The position numbers and the translations under genes are program-made. 64,000 nucleotides of DNA from Ruegeria atlantica (GTDB lineage: Bacteria > Pseudomonadota > Alphaproteobacteria > Rhodobacterales > Rhodobacteraceae), in the NCBI RefSeq assembly GCF_013033965.1, contig NZ_WQFE01000012.1:62001-126000 (forward strand), read 5' to 3'. Positions 17,460 to 25,960 of this stretch are shown here, piece after piece. Numbering within the stretch: the stretch's first letter is position 1; each line of letters begins with the position of its first letter. The notes beneath the pieces were generated by a model. It was given only the letters and a program-made list of their open reading frames with translations. It was not told where the DNA came from and did no database searches.

Positions 17460-18797
17460 TCAACCTCTCCCAACTGCGCCCCAGGGACCAACGCGCGCGA
17501 TAATGTCATCGCTGACCCGGTCATTGCCACTCATGTCCGGCTCATGGCCGAACAGCGCGGCGCGGGCACCCGCCTTGTCCACCTGATACTCGCGCGCAAG
17601 GAACTCGGCAACATAGGCTTTTTTGGATTCCGGCCATGTCGCATAGGTGCGGTAGAACAGCTCCTTATGGCAGATGAACATCTGGCGTGGATCCAGCGGG
17701 GCCAGTTCGGCCAGCAGCATGTTCACCAGATCGCGGTTCGGCGTGTTGGTAGCACGCAGCGTATAGAAATAGGCCGGGTGATCCGAGGTGATGCGCGGCC
17801 AGGGACCGCCATCCTTCGCCCAACGCAACAGTTCCGCCAGACCGTGATAGGCCTCGGGCAACCGATCCGCGTGGTTGCGGGCCAGCCGCCGCATGTCGCC
17901 ACGGTCCAGCCCCTTCAGATCGACGCCCGCATCCGATGCGGCGTCGATGGTCAGAAAATCCATCTTTTGCTGCAGGATCGCGGCGGAATTGACACCCCGC
18001 GCTTCGATGATCGTTTCGACAAGATTATTGAGCCCGAGGAATTTTGCGATCTTGTTCCGCTGCGATGGACCAAAAACGTATTCGATTGGCACATCATCGG
18101 GCTTGTCGCCCATAAAGATCGCGGCCGGATGGTCCAGATCCGGAAACAGGTAGAGCCCACCGAAATGCGCCGTCCAGAAGTTGCGCTGCTCGAACGCCGT
18201 ATGACGCAGGCGGACCGGATTGCGGGTGACATCGCCGGTTTCCTTGGCCGTCTCGATCATCTTGGCGATCAGCACATCGTCGAACCAGGCGTCCTCTTTG
18301 GTTTTGAACCGCTCGACCATACCCGCAAGTTGCGCGGCCTTGCGCAGGGTGCCGCCTGCGGTGTCGGCCTCGATCTCGATCTTGCTCAGGTTCAACAGAT
18401 CGCGCGGCGTGGTGAGTTTGATGACCGAGTTCACCAGCTCTCCGGCCACCGCATCGATGGCAGTCAGGGCAAATAGCTGCGCCTCGTTCATCTCGATGAA
18501 TTCTCGCAGGATGTCGCGCGAGGTCGAGAATTTGACGTTCAGCAGCGGCGCGCGTTTCTGCTCGGTCGTCAGCAGGATGAACTGCCGGTTGACCCCGTTG
18601 GGATTGAGGTAGAGCTCGTCCTCCAGCTCAATCCCCACCTCCGGCGAATAGCCCGAGATATCGACATGGAAATCCGTCAGCGCCGTAGTCTTCCCCGCCA
18701 GATGTTGCAGCGCGCGGTTATACCGCTCGACCAGAGCCGGGCTGGAGATGTGGACGAGGTTGCCGAACATCAGGCCTTTTTTGATGAGGCGGATCAT
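17460..18797 (-). CDS. DUF6638 family protein
   Basis: The 445-aa soluble protein begins MIRLIKKGLMFGNLVHISSP. I recognise it as the DUF6638 type, a family without assigned function found with the neighbouring AAA+ ATPase in Rhodobacterales. It is mixed helix-strand with no signal peptide or membrane helix. A hydrophobic-rich middle (FWTAHFGGLYLFPDLDHPAA) and a conserved C-terminal part (DPRQMFICHKELFYRTYATWP) are the most family-like. The start is ATG 18797, inside the stop of the preceding gene (ATGA). It probably acts with the ATPase. Confidence 0.75.
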   Translation of the reverse strand: MIRLIKKGLMFGNLVHISSPALVERYNRALQHLAGKTTALTDFHVDISGYSPEVGIELEDELYLNPNGVNRQFILLTTEQKRAPLLNVKFSTSRDILREFIEMNEAQLFALTAIDAVAGELVNSVIKLTTPRDLLNLSKIEIEADTAGGTLRKAAQLAGMVERFKTKEDAWFDDVLIAKMIETAKETGDVTRNPVRLRHTAFEQRNFWTAHFGGLYLFPDLDHPAAIFMGDKPDDVPIEYVFGPSQRNKIAKFLGLNNLVETIIEARGVNSAAILQQKMDFLTIDAASDAGVDLKGLDRGDMRRLARNHADRLPEAYHGLAELLRWAKDGGPWPRITSDHPAYFYTLRATNTPNRDLVNMLLAELAPLDPRQMFICHKELFYRTYATWPESKKAYVAEFLAREYQVDKAGARAALFGHEPDMSGNDRVSDDIIARVGPWGAVGRG

Positions 18798-19588
18798 GAG
18801 GCTAGCTTCCTGCTCCAATTATGAGTTCGCAAGAAAATTGGAGCTTTGTGATCATCGACTTCCCCCACCAATTTGGGATTTATCCAATGGGGAACCTTGA
18901 CTGCTCTTTTTGAAGGAAATTTTTTCAAAACAATTTCCTTCATCAGCTCGCGAAACACACCATTGACCCATCTTACCGCATCAATATTCCATTCGAACCA
19001 TTCGCTGTGCAGTTTTAGCTTATCTTCTTTAGTCTCAGCTTTCTGACCAGCGCGATTTAAGCGCGCAATAAACATAAACTCCTCGCCCAAAGGGTGGTAT
19101 GAGTTACCTGACATTCGGTGCATGCAGAATGAAAGTCTGGCCTGCTCCGCTAACCCTTTCATGTTGCTTCGAGCTGGCTTTAATCGGTAGTGATTGGATG
19201 CTTCATTGCGTATTGCTTGGGCAAGTTGGAATCCCTCTCTGTTCTTCAGCTCCTGGAAGGCGACCTCGGCATCTGAGAAGATCTTTTTTACAATCGGATC
19301 ATTAGTTTTGTTGTGCTTGTCTTTGAGGTTAATCAACTGAGTAAACTCAAAGACCTTCGAGGAGACTGCTCTAAGAAGTACATTGGCTTGAATGAACACA
19401 GCCCCATCAATAACTGGGTTACCTGTCATCTCTTGAACCGCAAACAGATACAAACGTGAAAGCGCATTTATTTCGCTTACAGCGTAGCTTGCAACGGCGA
19501 CCGCGGCTCGTTGATCTTCCGGAATTGACGTGAACTCGTCCCAAGTCAAACGATACTCGGTGATGTGTTCAATTGCCTTGAAATCCAT
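18794..19588 (-). CDS. AT-rich helical protein with HEPN-like RNxxxxH motif, likely inserted
   Basis: The 264-aa product starts at ATG 19588 behind GGGAG. It is predicted mostly alpha-helical and has no membrane segment. Residues 127-133 read RNEASNH, followed by Y134. This fits the Rx4-6H active-site pattern of HEPN ribonuclease-like domains, although a short motif alone is weak evidence. The base composition differs sharply from the flanks: 18901-18960 has 22 G+C in 60, while 20161-20220 in the ATPase gene has 36 in 60. It lies between the ATPase and DUF6638 genes and overlaps the latter by four bases, so it seems to be a late arrival in the operon. Confidence 0.7.
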   Translation of the reverse strand: MDFKAIEHITEYRLTWDEFTSIPEDQRAAVAVASYAVSEINALSRLYLFAVQEMTGNPVIDGAVFIQANVLLRAVSSKVFEFTQLINLKDKHNKTNDPIVKKIFSDAEVAFQELKNREGFQLAQAIRNEASNHYRLKPARSNMKGLAEQARLSFCMHRMSGNSYHPLGEEFMFIARLNRAGQKAETKEDKLKLHSEWFEWNIDAVRWVNGVFRELMKEIVLKKFPSKRAVKVPHWINPKLVGEVDDHKAPIFLRTHNWSRKLAS

Positions 19589-19663
19589 TTCTTCTCCCTG
19601 AGCCTTGACGCAGTAAATTGCATTCAGGCGCATCATAGTTGATCAACCGCAGTACTTGGCTTT

Positions 19664-21595
19664 CTATCGCTTACCCTCCAGATACCGCCGCTTGGCCTCT
19701 TCCATCCGGCCCATCTCGCGGACGGCGTTTTCGATGGCGACCTCGTCGCTCTTGTCGGCATAGCGGAACTCGCTGTCGGCGTAGCGGTTGATCTCTTGCA
19801 TCACCATTTCCACCGTGATCGGTTGGCGCAGGTCCTCGATCATCGCCTTCTTAGTGTCGTAGTCGCGGAACAAAAACAGGTCGGGGTTTTCCATCCACTC
19901 GTCGGGCAGTACGAAATCCATCGCGCGGACCTTGACCGCATCGGTGATGTTCTTGATTGCGCGACCGGTAAAGCGCTCATCGGCCTGTTGGATCGCCTTG
20001 AGGTAGGTGCCCAGCTTGGCGATCGTGTCCATCTGGCCGATATTGCCTGAAACGCGGTCAAAGACCTGCAACAAAGCATCCTCATGTGGGCGGGAGTGGC
20101 TTTCGAAGCTGGCGGCGACGGCCTTTTTAATCTCCTGCGCGGCATAGGCTTCGTGTTCGCCCAGCGGGATGTCATGGTTGCGGCCCATCAGCAGGTGCAG
20201 GATGTCGATGTAATCCTCGCGCGTTTGCGGCCCGTCCACCAGGAACCGCGCGCCTGCCCGTTGCCGCAGGGCGTCGTCCACATTCTCGGGGTAGTTCGAG
20301 AACATGCCAAAGGTGCAGTTACCGCGCACGACGGTGTTGGCACCCGCAAAGCTCTCCATCAGCACGGCGGTGATTTCCAGTTGCCCGGCTGACGACTGCC
20401 GGTCACCGCGTTTGCCCGCCAGTTGGTCGATGTCGTCGATGGTGCCGAAACCGATGACCGAGGGGTCGATGATCGTGTTGATGAAGGCCTTGGCATTCTG
20501 ACCGGATTTGCCCTGATAGCTGTCGATATTGTCCGTGCTCAGGTTCTGATAGCGGAACGGGTAGCCCGCGTTCTGGCAATAGTCGTTGATCAGTCCCGCC
20601 ATCATCTGGATCAGAGTTGTCTTGCCGGTGCCCGGTTTGCCGTCACCCATGAAGGTAAAGATGAACCCGCCAAGCTCGGCGAACGGGTTCAGGCGGCGGT
20701 CAAAGTCATAGGCCATGACCATCTTGGCCAGTTTCATCGCCTGATACTTGGCGATATGGTTGCCAACCACCTCGTTGGGTTTTTTGAACGTCATGGTCAG
20801 GGTGGTGGATTTGGCTTTGGAGGCGGGTTCGAAGCCACGGATCGTCAGATCATCGGCCTCGATATGCCAGGCGGCGTTCTGAAACGGGGCCAGATGACCA
20901 GCAGATTGGGCGCGCAGGGCTGCTTTTTCCATCAGTTGTTCGGCATAGGCACTGGTGGCCGCGATCAGGTGGGCATCGTCGGGGGCGTGTTTGACTAGCA
21001 TTTGGTCCAACTCCCACAGCGCGCCGTGCAGGGCGAGTTGGCCATTATCGGTCAGGATCTCTTCGATCTCACCAATATCGGCGGTCGTTTCGCCCAGATG
21101 CGAGGACATCAGGTAGGCCAAGGCATTGCCGAACGTATGCAAGGTGATCAGCGCCTCAGCCGTCAGCAGTTCTGAAAACTCTGTTTTGCGGGCAGCGGGC
21201 AGATCGCCCGCAAGGTTCGCGCGTTTGAGGTCTGCCAGCGGGGTCTGTTCTGCGTAGGCCTCACTCACCGCCAGAGCGATGGCAACCGCACGGCGGATTG
21301 CCTGCTGCGTTGTGGCCTGCGGTGGCGAGACCAGCGCATCGCCATCATCCGAGGCCTCGATCCGTTCGACCAAATGCACCCCGTTTGCGCGCACCGTGCG
21401 CCGTGTCACCAAACCCGGCGTGGTGGACCGGAACCTCCGTCCGGTCGACACACCCGGAGACCGCTCGACTGCCACCTCAACCGCCTTTGCGATCCGAGGC
21501 GCGTGTTCGAACCCGTTCAGCAAGGCGGTCGCTGCGGGATAATGCTTGCGAATGTCGTCTTCGCGCAATTCCATCTGATCTGACGTCAAACTCAT
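19664..21595 (-). CDS. AAA+ ATPase of an uncharacterised operon
   Basis: The 643-aa protein has a roughly 260-residue N-terminal region of unknown fold and a classic AAA+ module. Walker A is at 319-326 (GKPGTGKT). The Walker B region is near 383-390 (FGTIDDID), sensor 1 Asn is at 434 (FSNYPE), arginine-finger candidates are R444, R446 and R450 (ALRQRAGAR), and sensor 2 GR is at 544-545. All catalytic elements look intact. Family membership beyond AAA+ is not clear. It is probably the motor of the operon, acting on or with the coiled-coil, membrane and DUF6638 partners. Confidence 0.85.
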   Translation of the reverse strand: MSLTSDQMELREDDIRKHYPAATALLNGFEHAPRIAKAVEVAVERSPGVSTGRRFRSTTPGLVTRRTVRANGVHLVERIEASDDGDALVSPPQATTQQAIRRAVAIALAVSEAYAEQTPLADLKRANLAGDLPAARKTEFSELLTAEALITLHTFGNALAYLMSSHLGETTADIGEIEEILTDNGQLALHGALWELDQMLVKHAPDDAHLIAATSAYAEQLMEKAALRAQSAGHLAPFQNAAWHIEADDLTIRGFEPASKAKSTTLTMTFKKPNEVVGNHIAKYQAMKLAKMVMAYDFDRRLNPFAELGGFIFTFMGDGKPGTGKTTLIQMMAGLINDYCQNAGYPFRYQNLSTDNIDSYQGKSGQNAKAFINTIIDPSVIGFGTIDDIDQLAGKRGDRQSSAGQLEITAVLMESFAGANTVVRGNCTFGMFSNYPENVDDALRQRAGARFLVDGPQTREDYIDILHLLMGRNHDIPLGEHEAYAAQEIKKAVAASFESHSRPHEDALLQVFDRVSGNIGQMDTIAKLGTYLKAIQQADERFTGRAIKNITDAVKVRAMDFVLPDEWMENPDLFLFRDYDTKKAMIEDLRQPITVEMVMQEINRYADSEFRYADKSDEVAIENAVREMGRMEEAKRRYLEGKR

Positions 21596-21617
21596 TTCAA
21601 AATCGCCTTTGCTGTCT

Positions 21618-22736
21618 TCAATATCTCAACACCTGTCCAGTCTTGCTGACGACGAACTTGCGTACATCAGCAAAACCCGGTGGGTTGCGTTCAGCCAGCA
21701 CCTGAAACGGGCGCTGGGGCAGGATGATGGACCGTTGGGTGCGGGTGGCGCCGGTTTCGGCCCCCTGCCCGCCGAACGGGTCCAGCGCAAAGACCTCGCG
21801 CTCAACGGTCGAGAACCACCCGGCGCGTTCTTCGATCACCTCTTCGCTTTCCAGTTCCTCGGTGGTCCATGCCAAAGCCCAGTCCTGACCTTCGGGCGCT
21901 TGCGCGTCCTCCAGCACCTGGCGCAACGGGCCGGACTGTTCGGTATAGGCCGAGGAATACATCGGCCCCACATGGATGCGCCGCATGTGTTTGGGATGCA
22001 GGTCGTCAAAGTCCTGATCGAAGCCCTTGGCGATGGTCACCAGTTTCAGCCCGCCCAGAGACTGCGCCATCAGATGCGCCTGCACCTCGGGCCAGCGACG
22101 CTGGTCCTTGGGTAGGGCCGTCTTGCCGCTGTCCTCTAGCTGCATCAGGTAGATGACCGGCAGGTTGATCTGGCTGTCGTAGACCGCCCAGTGGATCATG
22201 AACTTGCGCCGGTCCCCTTCATTTCCGATCCAGTGGCATTCTGGATCGTTGCGGGCCCAGAACAGCTGCCCCTTCAGCAATTCCTCGTAATAGAGCCTTT
22301 GAGACAGCGCGAATTGCAGTTTGGTGGGGATTTCCTGATCAGCGATGATCGTCCTCACCATGTCGGTTTTCAGGTCGTCTTCCGAGGGCATATTCTCCAG
22401 ATGCACTTGCGCCTGTTGCGCGTCATTGGCCATGGTCAGCAGCTCAGCCGCCACCGGAAAGCCGCTGTCGCGCTTGTCCATGGCGAGGCTGCCAAAGAAC
22501 CGGCCCGTATCGCGCCCGACCAACAGGTATTTCATGGAGAGCGCCCGGAAAGTGTAGAGCAGCCCCGAAAGGTAACGCGAAACGATCCGCACCTCTTGTT
22601 TGCTGATCGCGCCCTCGGCCTCCATCGTCGCGGCCACACGCAGGAGGTGGACGGTGATCACCTCGAATTTGCGGAAATAGCGGCGCGAGGCGAAGGTGTC
22701 GGTCAGGCCGACGTGGTCTTGGGATGGATCAGTCAT
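21618..22736 (-). CDS. Conserved soluble protein of the AAA+ operon, unknown
   Basis: This 372-aa protein has no signal peptide, membrane helix or known motif. The first 120 residues look helical (FRKFEVITVHLLRVAATMEAEG and IVSRYLSGLLYTFRALSMKYL, in pieces). The C-terminal half is richer in strands and carries several aromatic and charged stretches (GGLKLVTIAKGFDQDFDDLHP). Its start overlaps the upstream small membrane protein gene by eight bases, and it precedes the AAA+ gene by 22 bases. It is probably an adaptor or structural partner of the ATPase, by context only. Confidence 0.7.
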   Translation of the reverse strand: MTDPSQDHVGLTDTFASRRYFRKFEVITVHLLRVAATMEAEGAISKQEVRIVSRYLSGLLYTFRALSMKYLLVGRDTGRFFGSLAMDKRDSGFPVAAELLTMANDAQQAQVHLENMPSEDDLKTDMVRTIIADQEIPTKLQFALSQRLYYEELLKGQLFWARNDPECHWIGNEGDRRKFMIHWAVYDSQINLPVIYLMQLEDSGKTALPKDQRRWPEVQAHLMAQSLGGLKLVTIAKGFDQDFDDLHPKHMRRIHVGPMYSSAYTEQSGPLRQVLEDAQAPEGQDWALAWTTEELESEEVIEERAGWFSTVEREVFALDPFGGQGAETGATRTQRSIILPQRPFQVLAERNPPGFADVRKFVVSKTGQVLRY

Positions 22737-22998
22737 TTAGCTTATCGACCAATAGAAGGAATACCTCGAATACTAGCCAAACAATGCCCCAGACTGCGAA
22801 CACGGCTGAAACTCCAAAAGATCCGAGCGCGAAGACCAATGGCACAAAAAACATCATCAATCTCAGATCGGGACCAAGGTATGCTGGAATCAATTGTGTC
22901 ATGTACCCGAATAGGATGAGAAGCGCCCCAAAGAGCGCAACGCCCACTGCTGAACTTAGCATCTTTAGCGGCGAACGAATTGAACCCTCACCCCCCAT
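22729..22998 (-). CDS. Small membrane protein of the AAA+ operon, unknown
   Basis: The start was set at ATG 22998, giving 89 aa. The longer open frame reaching to 23118 is only the shadow of the coiled-coil gene. After a short polar head the chain holds a hydrophobic helix (about residues 15-34) and a long hydrophobic stretch (about 45-84) that could be one or two more helices, ending VDKLND. No ribosome-binding site is evident. It overlaps the stop of the coiled-coil gene by 11 bases and the start of the 372-aa gene by eight, so coupling is likely. Confidence 0.6.
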   Translation of the reverse strand: MGGEGSIRSPLKMLSSAVGVALFGALLILFGYMTQLIPAYLGPDLRLMMFFVPLVFALGSFGVSAVFAVWGIVWLVFEVFLLLVDKLND

Positions 22999-24067
22999 AC
23001 AGGTTCTTATCATGCTTCTCGACAATCGAGGCGAAACGGCGGGCAAAGCGTTCATCCGCCTTGGCCTTTTTCTCCAGCACGTCGCGGGCAAAGACCATGT
23101 GGTCCTCATGCGCCTCAAGCATGTCGGCCATTTTCTGGTTGGTCGCGGTGCCGATGGCGGCCATGGCGGTTTGCGCCTCTTGGTCCGTCTGCACGCCGAT
23201 CTCGTTGATGCGGTGGGCCACGTCCTGCTGCTGCGCGGTTTTCAGCGATTTGGTCAGGGCGTCATACAGCACCACGCGTTGCTGCGTGTCTGTCTGCAGC
23301 TTGTTGATCAGCACCATTTGCGTCGCCGCCTGGTTTTGAAGTGAGTCGACCCAGGTCTTGCCCTTTTCGATATAGCGCTCCAGCGTCTGGGACTTTGCCA
23401 GCTTGACCTGTTCTTCCTGAACCTTGGCGTTGTATTGCTTGTTCAGTTCGGCCAGTTCGGTTTCCAGCTGGGTGCGCGCGGCAGCGTCTTGTTCGACGCT
23501 GATCTTGTTCTCCAGCGTGATGATCGTCGGGTCCATGCCTTGAATCTCGGCGCGCAGCGCCTCAAGCTCGGCCACAGTCGCCTCACGGTCATCCAGCGTA
23601 CCAGTCAGGTTTTCTTCGACCTTCACACGCTGTTCTTCTAGCACAGACAGCTGCCCTTCCAGCAGTTTCACAATCACGTCGGATTTGGCGATCAGGTCCT
23701 GCAGCTTGTCGTCGATATTGGCGGTGCGCATCCGCTCCTGCCGCATCGACTCGGATTTCGCCTTTGCGAAGATGCCGACGAACGATTCCCACCCGGTTTT
23801 CGAGCGCATTTCGTCAAAATCCTTGGAAAACGCGTTGGTGACATCATCGAGCCCCATGATCAGCTCGGCGATATTCGCATTCATCACCTCAGTATGGGCG
23901 TGCACATCCTCAAGCGTGGCATTTTCGATGTCGATATCCGCCTCGGCGGTTCCAATCTTGGCGCGCGCGGCTTCGATCCGCGATGTCAGCCCTTCGATCT
24001 GAGCCTGGCTTTCGCGCACTTTTTGCTGCGTTTCCTGAATCAACGCATCAAACTGCTGGTTCGACAT
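22988..24067 (-). CDS. Coiled-coil protein, first gene of the AAA+ operon
   Basis: ATG 24067 is preceded by AGGA, giving 359 aa. The open frame to 24325 lacks a ribosome-binding site. The protein is nearly all helical and rich in Gln, Glu, Lys and Ala. Heptad-like repeats run through residues 5-70 (ETQQKVRESQAQIEGLTSRI), 125-220 and 225-340. There is no signal peptide or membrane helix. The shape recalls membrane-remodelling or scaffold coiled-coil proteins (PspA/ESCRT-like, TelA-like), but no specific family signature was seen. It is the promoter-proximal gene and diverges from gabD. Confidence 0.75.
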   Translation of the reverse strand: MSNQQFDALIQETQQKVRESQAQIEGLTSRIEAARAKIGTAEADIDIENATLEDVHAHTEVMNANIAELIMGLDDVTNAFSKDFDEMRSKTGWESFVGIFAKAKSESMRQERMRTANIDDKLQDLIAKSDVIVKLLEGQLSVLEEQRVKVEENLTGTLDDREATVAELEALRAEIQGMDPTIITLENKISVEQDAAARTQLETELAELNKQYNAKVQEEQVKLAKSQTLERYIEKGKTWVDSLQNQAATQMVLINKLQTDTQQRVVLYDALTKSLKTAQQQDVAHRINEIGVQTDQEAQTAMAAIGTATNQKMADMLEAHEDHMVFARDVLEKKAKADERFARRFASIVEKHDKNLYGG

Positions 24068-24349
24068 CTGTCCTATCCCTTTTTTACTTATGCACCCAAC
24101 AAGATAGGAAATGTTACGATCATTTACATCCCCCTGGGCATACAATCCTCGGGAACTTTGGCAAACTCCGCAGAAAAAAGATAGGCGGGTTGACACTGAC
24201 AGCTCAGATCGCATGAATGCGCGCGGTAGGCAAAAAACGTCACGTTTACCATCCAAAAACTGGATTGATTTGACCCGACGTGTGGCCATAGACAATCCGG
24301 GTGGCACCTGTTTGAGTGCTAACAAATTTTTATTGCCGGAGGCTGACCC

Positions 24350-25825
24350 ATGCTGGACGCGACAACCGACCTGAAATCAATCCTGAAAAACCCCGATCTG
24401 CTTGTAACCAAAGCCTATATCGGCGGTCAGTGGGTCGATGGGGATAATGGCACCTTTGCCGTGACCAACCCGGCACGCGGCGATGTCGTGGCCGAAGTTG
24501 CAGATCTGAGCCGCGCACAAGTCGCAGGCGCAATCGCGCAGGCCGAAGCCGCACAGAAAGAATGGGCCAAGCTGACCGGCAAGGAACGCGCCGTGATCTT
24601 GCGCCGCTGGTATGACCTGATGATGGAAAACGCCGAAGATCTGGGCAAAATCCTGACTGCCGAGCAGGGCAAGCCGCTGGCTGAAGCTGTTGGTGAAATC
24701 GGCTATGGTGCATCATTCATCGAGTTTTTTGGCGAAGAGGCCAAGCGCGTTTATGGCGAGACAATCCCGGGCCACCAGCGCGACAAGCGGATCATGGTAC
24801 TGAAACAGCCGATTGGTGTTGCGGCTTCGATCACGCCCTGGAACTTCCCCAACGCGATGATCACCCGCAAGGCGGCTCCGGCGCTGGCTGCCGGGTGTGC
24901 TTTCGTTGCCCGTCCGGCCAAAGAGACCCCGCTGTCGGCGCTGGTCATGGGCGTTTTGGCCGAGCAGGCTGGTATTCCGGCTGGCGTGTTCAACGTGCTG
25001 CCGTCCTCCAGCGCCAGTGAGATCGGCAAGGAATTCTGCGAGAACCCCGGCGTGCGCAAACTGACCTTCACCGGCTCGACCGAAGTGGGGCGCATCCTGC
25101 TGAAACAGGCGGCCGATCAGGTCATGAAGTGCTCGATGGAGTTGGGCGGCAACGCGCCGTTCATCGTGTTTGACGACGCCGATCTTGATGCGGCCGTCGA
25201 AGGCGCGATGATGTGCAAGTTCCGCAACAATGGCCAGACCTGCGTCTGCGCCAACCGCATCTACGTGCAGGCCGGTGTCTATGACGAATTCGCAGCCAAG
25301 CTGAAAGCTGCTGTCGAAGCGCTGAAAATCGGCGACGGTCTGGCCGAGGGCACAACCACCGGCCCGCTGATCAACGAAGAAGCCGTCGCCAAGGTCGAGG
25401 AACACATCAAGGACGTTACTGACAAGGGCGGCGCGGTTCTGACCGGCGGTCTGCCCCACGATTTGGGTGGCACCTTCTTCCAGCCAACCATCGTCACCGG
25501 TGTGACGCAGGACATGATGGTCGCGCAGGATGAGACCTTTGGTCCGCTGGCCCCGCTGTTTAAGTTCGAGGACGAAGACGACGTGATCGCCATGGCCAAT
25601 GACACGATCTTTGGTCTGGCCTCTTATTTCTACGCCAAGGACCTGAGTCGCGTCTACAAAGTGGCCGAGGCGCTGGAATACGGCATCGTTGGTGTGAACA
25701 CCGGCATCATCTCGACCGAGCTTGGCCCGTTTGGCGGCGTCAAGCAGTCCGGTCTGGGCCGCGAAGGCAGCCATCACGGCATGGAAGACTATCTTGAGAT
25801 GAAATACGTCTGCATGTCGGTCTGA
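24350..25825 (+). CDS. gabD: NAD(P)-dependent succinate-semialdehyde dehydrogenase
   Basis: The 491-aa protein belongs to the aldehyde dehydrogenase superfamily. It oxidises succinate semialdehyde to succinate, the last step of GABA breakdown. The motif MELGGNAPFIVFDDAD holds the general-base Glu, and NNGQTCVCANR holds the catalytic Cys. PWNFPNAMITRK is the cofactor-binding stretch, and NTGIISTELGPFGGVKQSGLGREGS (in pieces) matches GabD. GGAGG lies seven bases before ATG 24350. It is transcribed alone, with a strong terminator immediately downstream. Confidence 0.93.
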   Translation: MLDATTDLKSILKNPDLLVTKAYIGGQWVDGDNGTFAVTNPARGDVVAEVADLSRAQVAGAIAQAEAAQKEWAKLTGKERAVILRRWYDLMMENAEDLGKILTAEQGKPLAEAVGEIGYGASFIEFFGEEAKRVYGETIPGHQRDKRIMVLKQPIGVAASITPWNFPNAMITRKAAPALAAGCAFVARPAKETPLSALVMGVLAEQAGIPAGVFNVLPSSSASEIGKEFCENPGVRKLTFTGSTEVGRILLKQAADQVMKCSMELGGNAPFIVFDDADLDAAVEGAMMCKFRNNGQTCVCANRIYVQAGVYDEFAAKLKAAVEALKIGDGLAEGTTTGPLINEEAVAKVEEHIKDVTDKGGAVLTGGLPHDLGGTFFQPTIVTGVTQDMMVAQDETFGPLAPLFKFEDEDDVIAMANDTIFGLASYFYAKDLSRVYKVAEALEYGIVGVNTGIISTELGPFGGVKQSGLGREGSHHGMEDYLEMKYVCMSV

Positions 25826-25833
25826 TCCAAAAC

Positions 25834-25860
25834 GGCCATCGCCAAAAGGCGATGGCCTTT
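25834..25860 (+). terminator. Rho-independent terminator after gabD
   Basis: A perfect 10-bp stem GGCCATCGCC/GGCGATGGCC with an AAAA loop (25834-25857) is followed by TTTCT. It starts nine bases after the gabD stop. Confidence 0.85.
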
Positions 25861-25872
25861 CTGACCCTGTAT

Positions 25873-25901
25873 TTGTCATAAAACTGCAGTCAAACTGTCA
25901 C
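25873..25901 (+). promoter_or_regulatory. Pho box of three 7-mers at 11-base period
   Basis: The sequence holds TTGTCAT (25873-25879), CTGCAGT (25884-25890) and CTGTCAC (25895-25901), separated by AAAA and CAAA. PhoB binds direct repeats of the CTGTCAT type spaced by four A/T-rich bases, and this arrangement matches two strong units around one weaker one. It lies 60 bases before the phytase-like gene, which makes phosphate-starvation control likely. Confidence 0.65.
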
Positions 25902-25960
25902 AACAACGCAATGACCCCGGTTCATCCCCCTCGCATCCAAGTGAGAGAGGACACCAACCG

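Noticed and set aside
22988..24067. Naming the coiled-coil protein TelA (tellurite resistance)
   Set aside because: It shares only general helical, Gln-rich character with TelA. No TelA signature or ter-type partner genes are present.
22988..24325. Longer start for the coiled-coil protein at 24325
   Set aside because: The extra 86 residues lack a ribosome-binding site and coiled-coil character, while ATG 24067 has AGGA.
24713..25879. 388-aa open frame on the minus strand
   Set aside because: It mirrors gabD, whose active-site motifs are intact.
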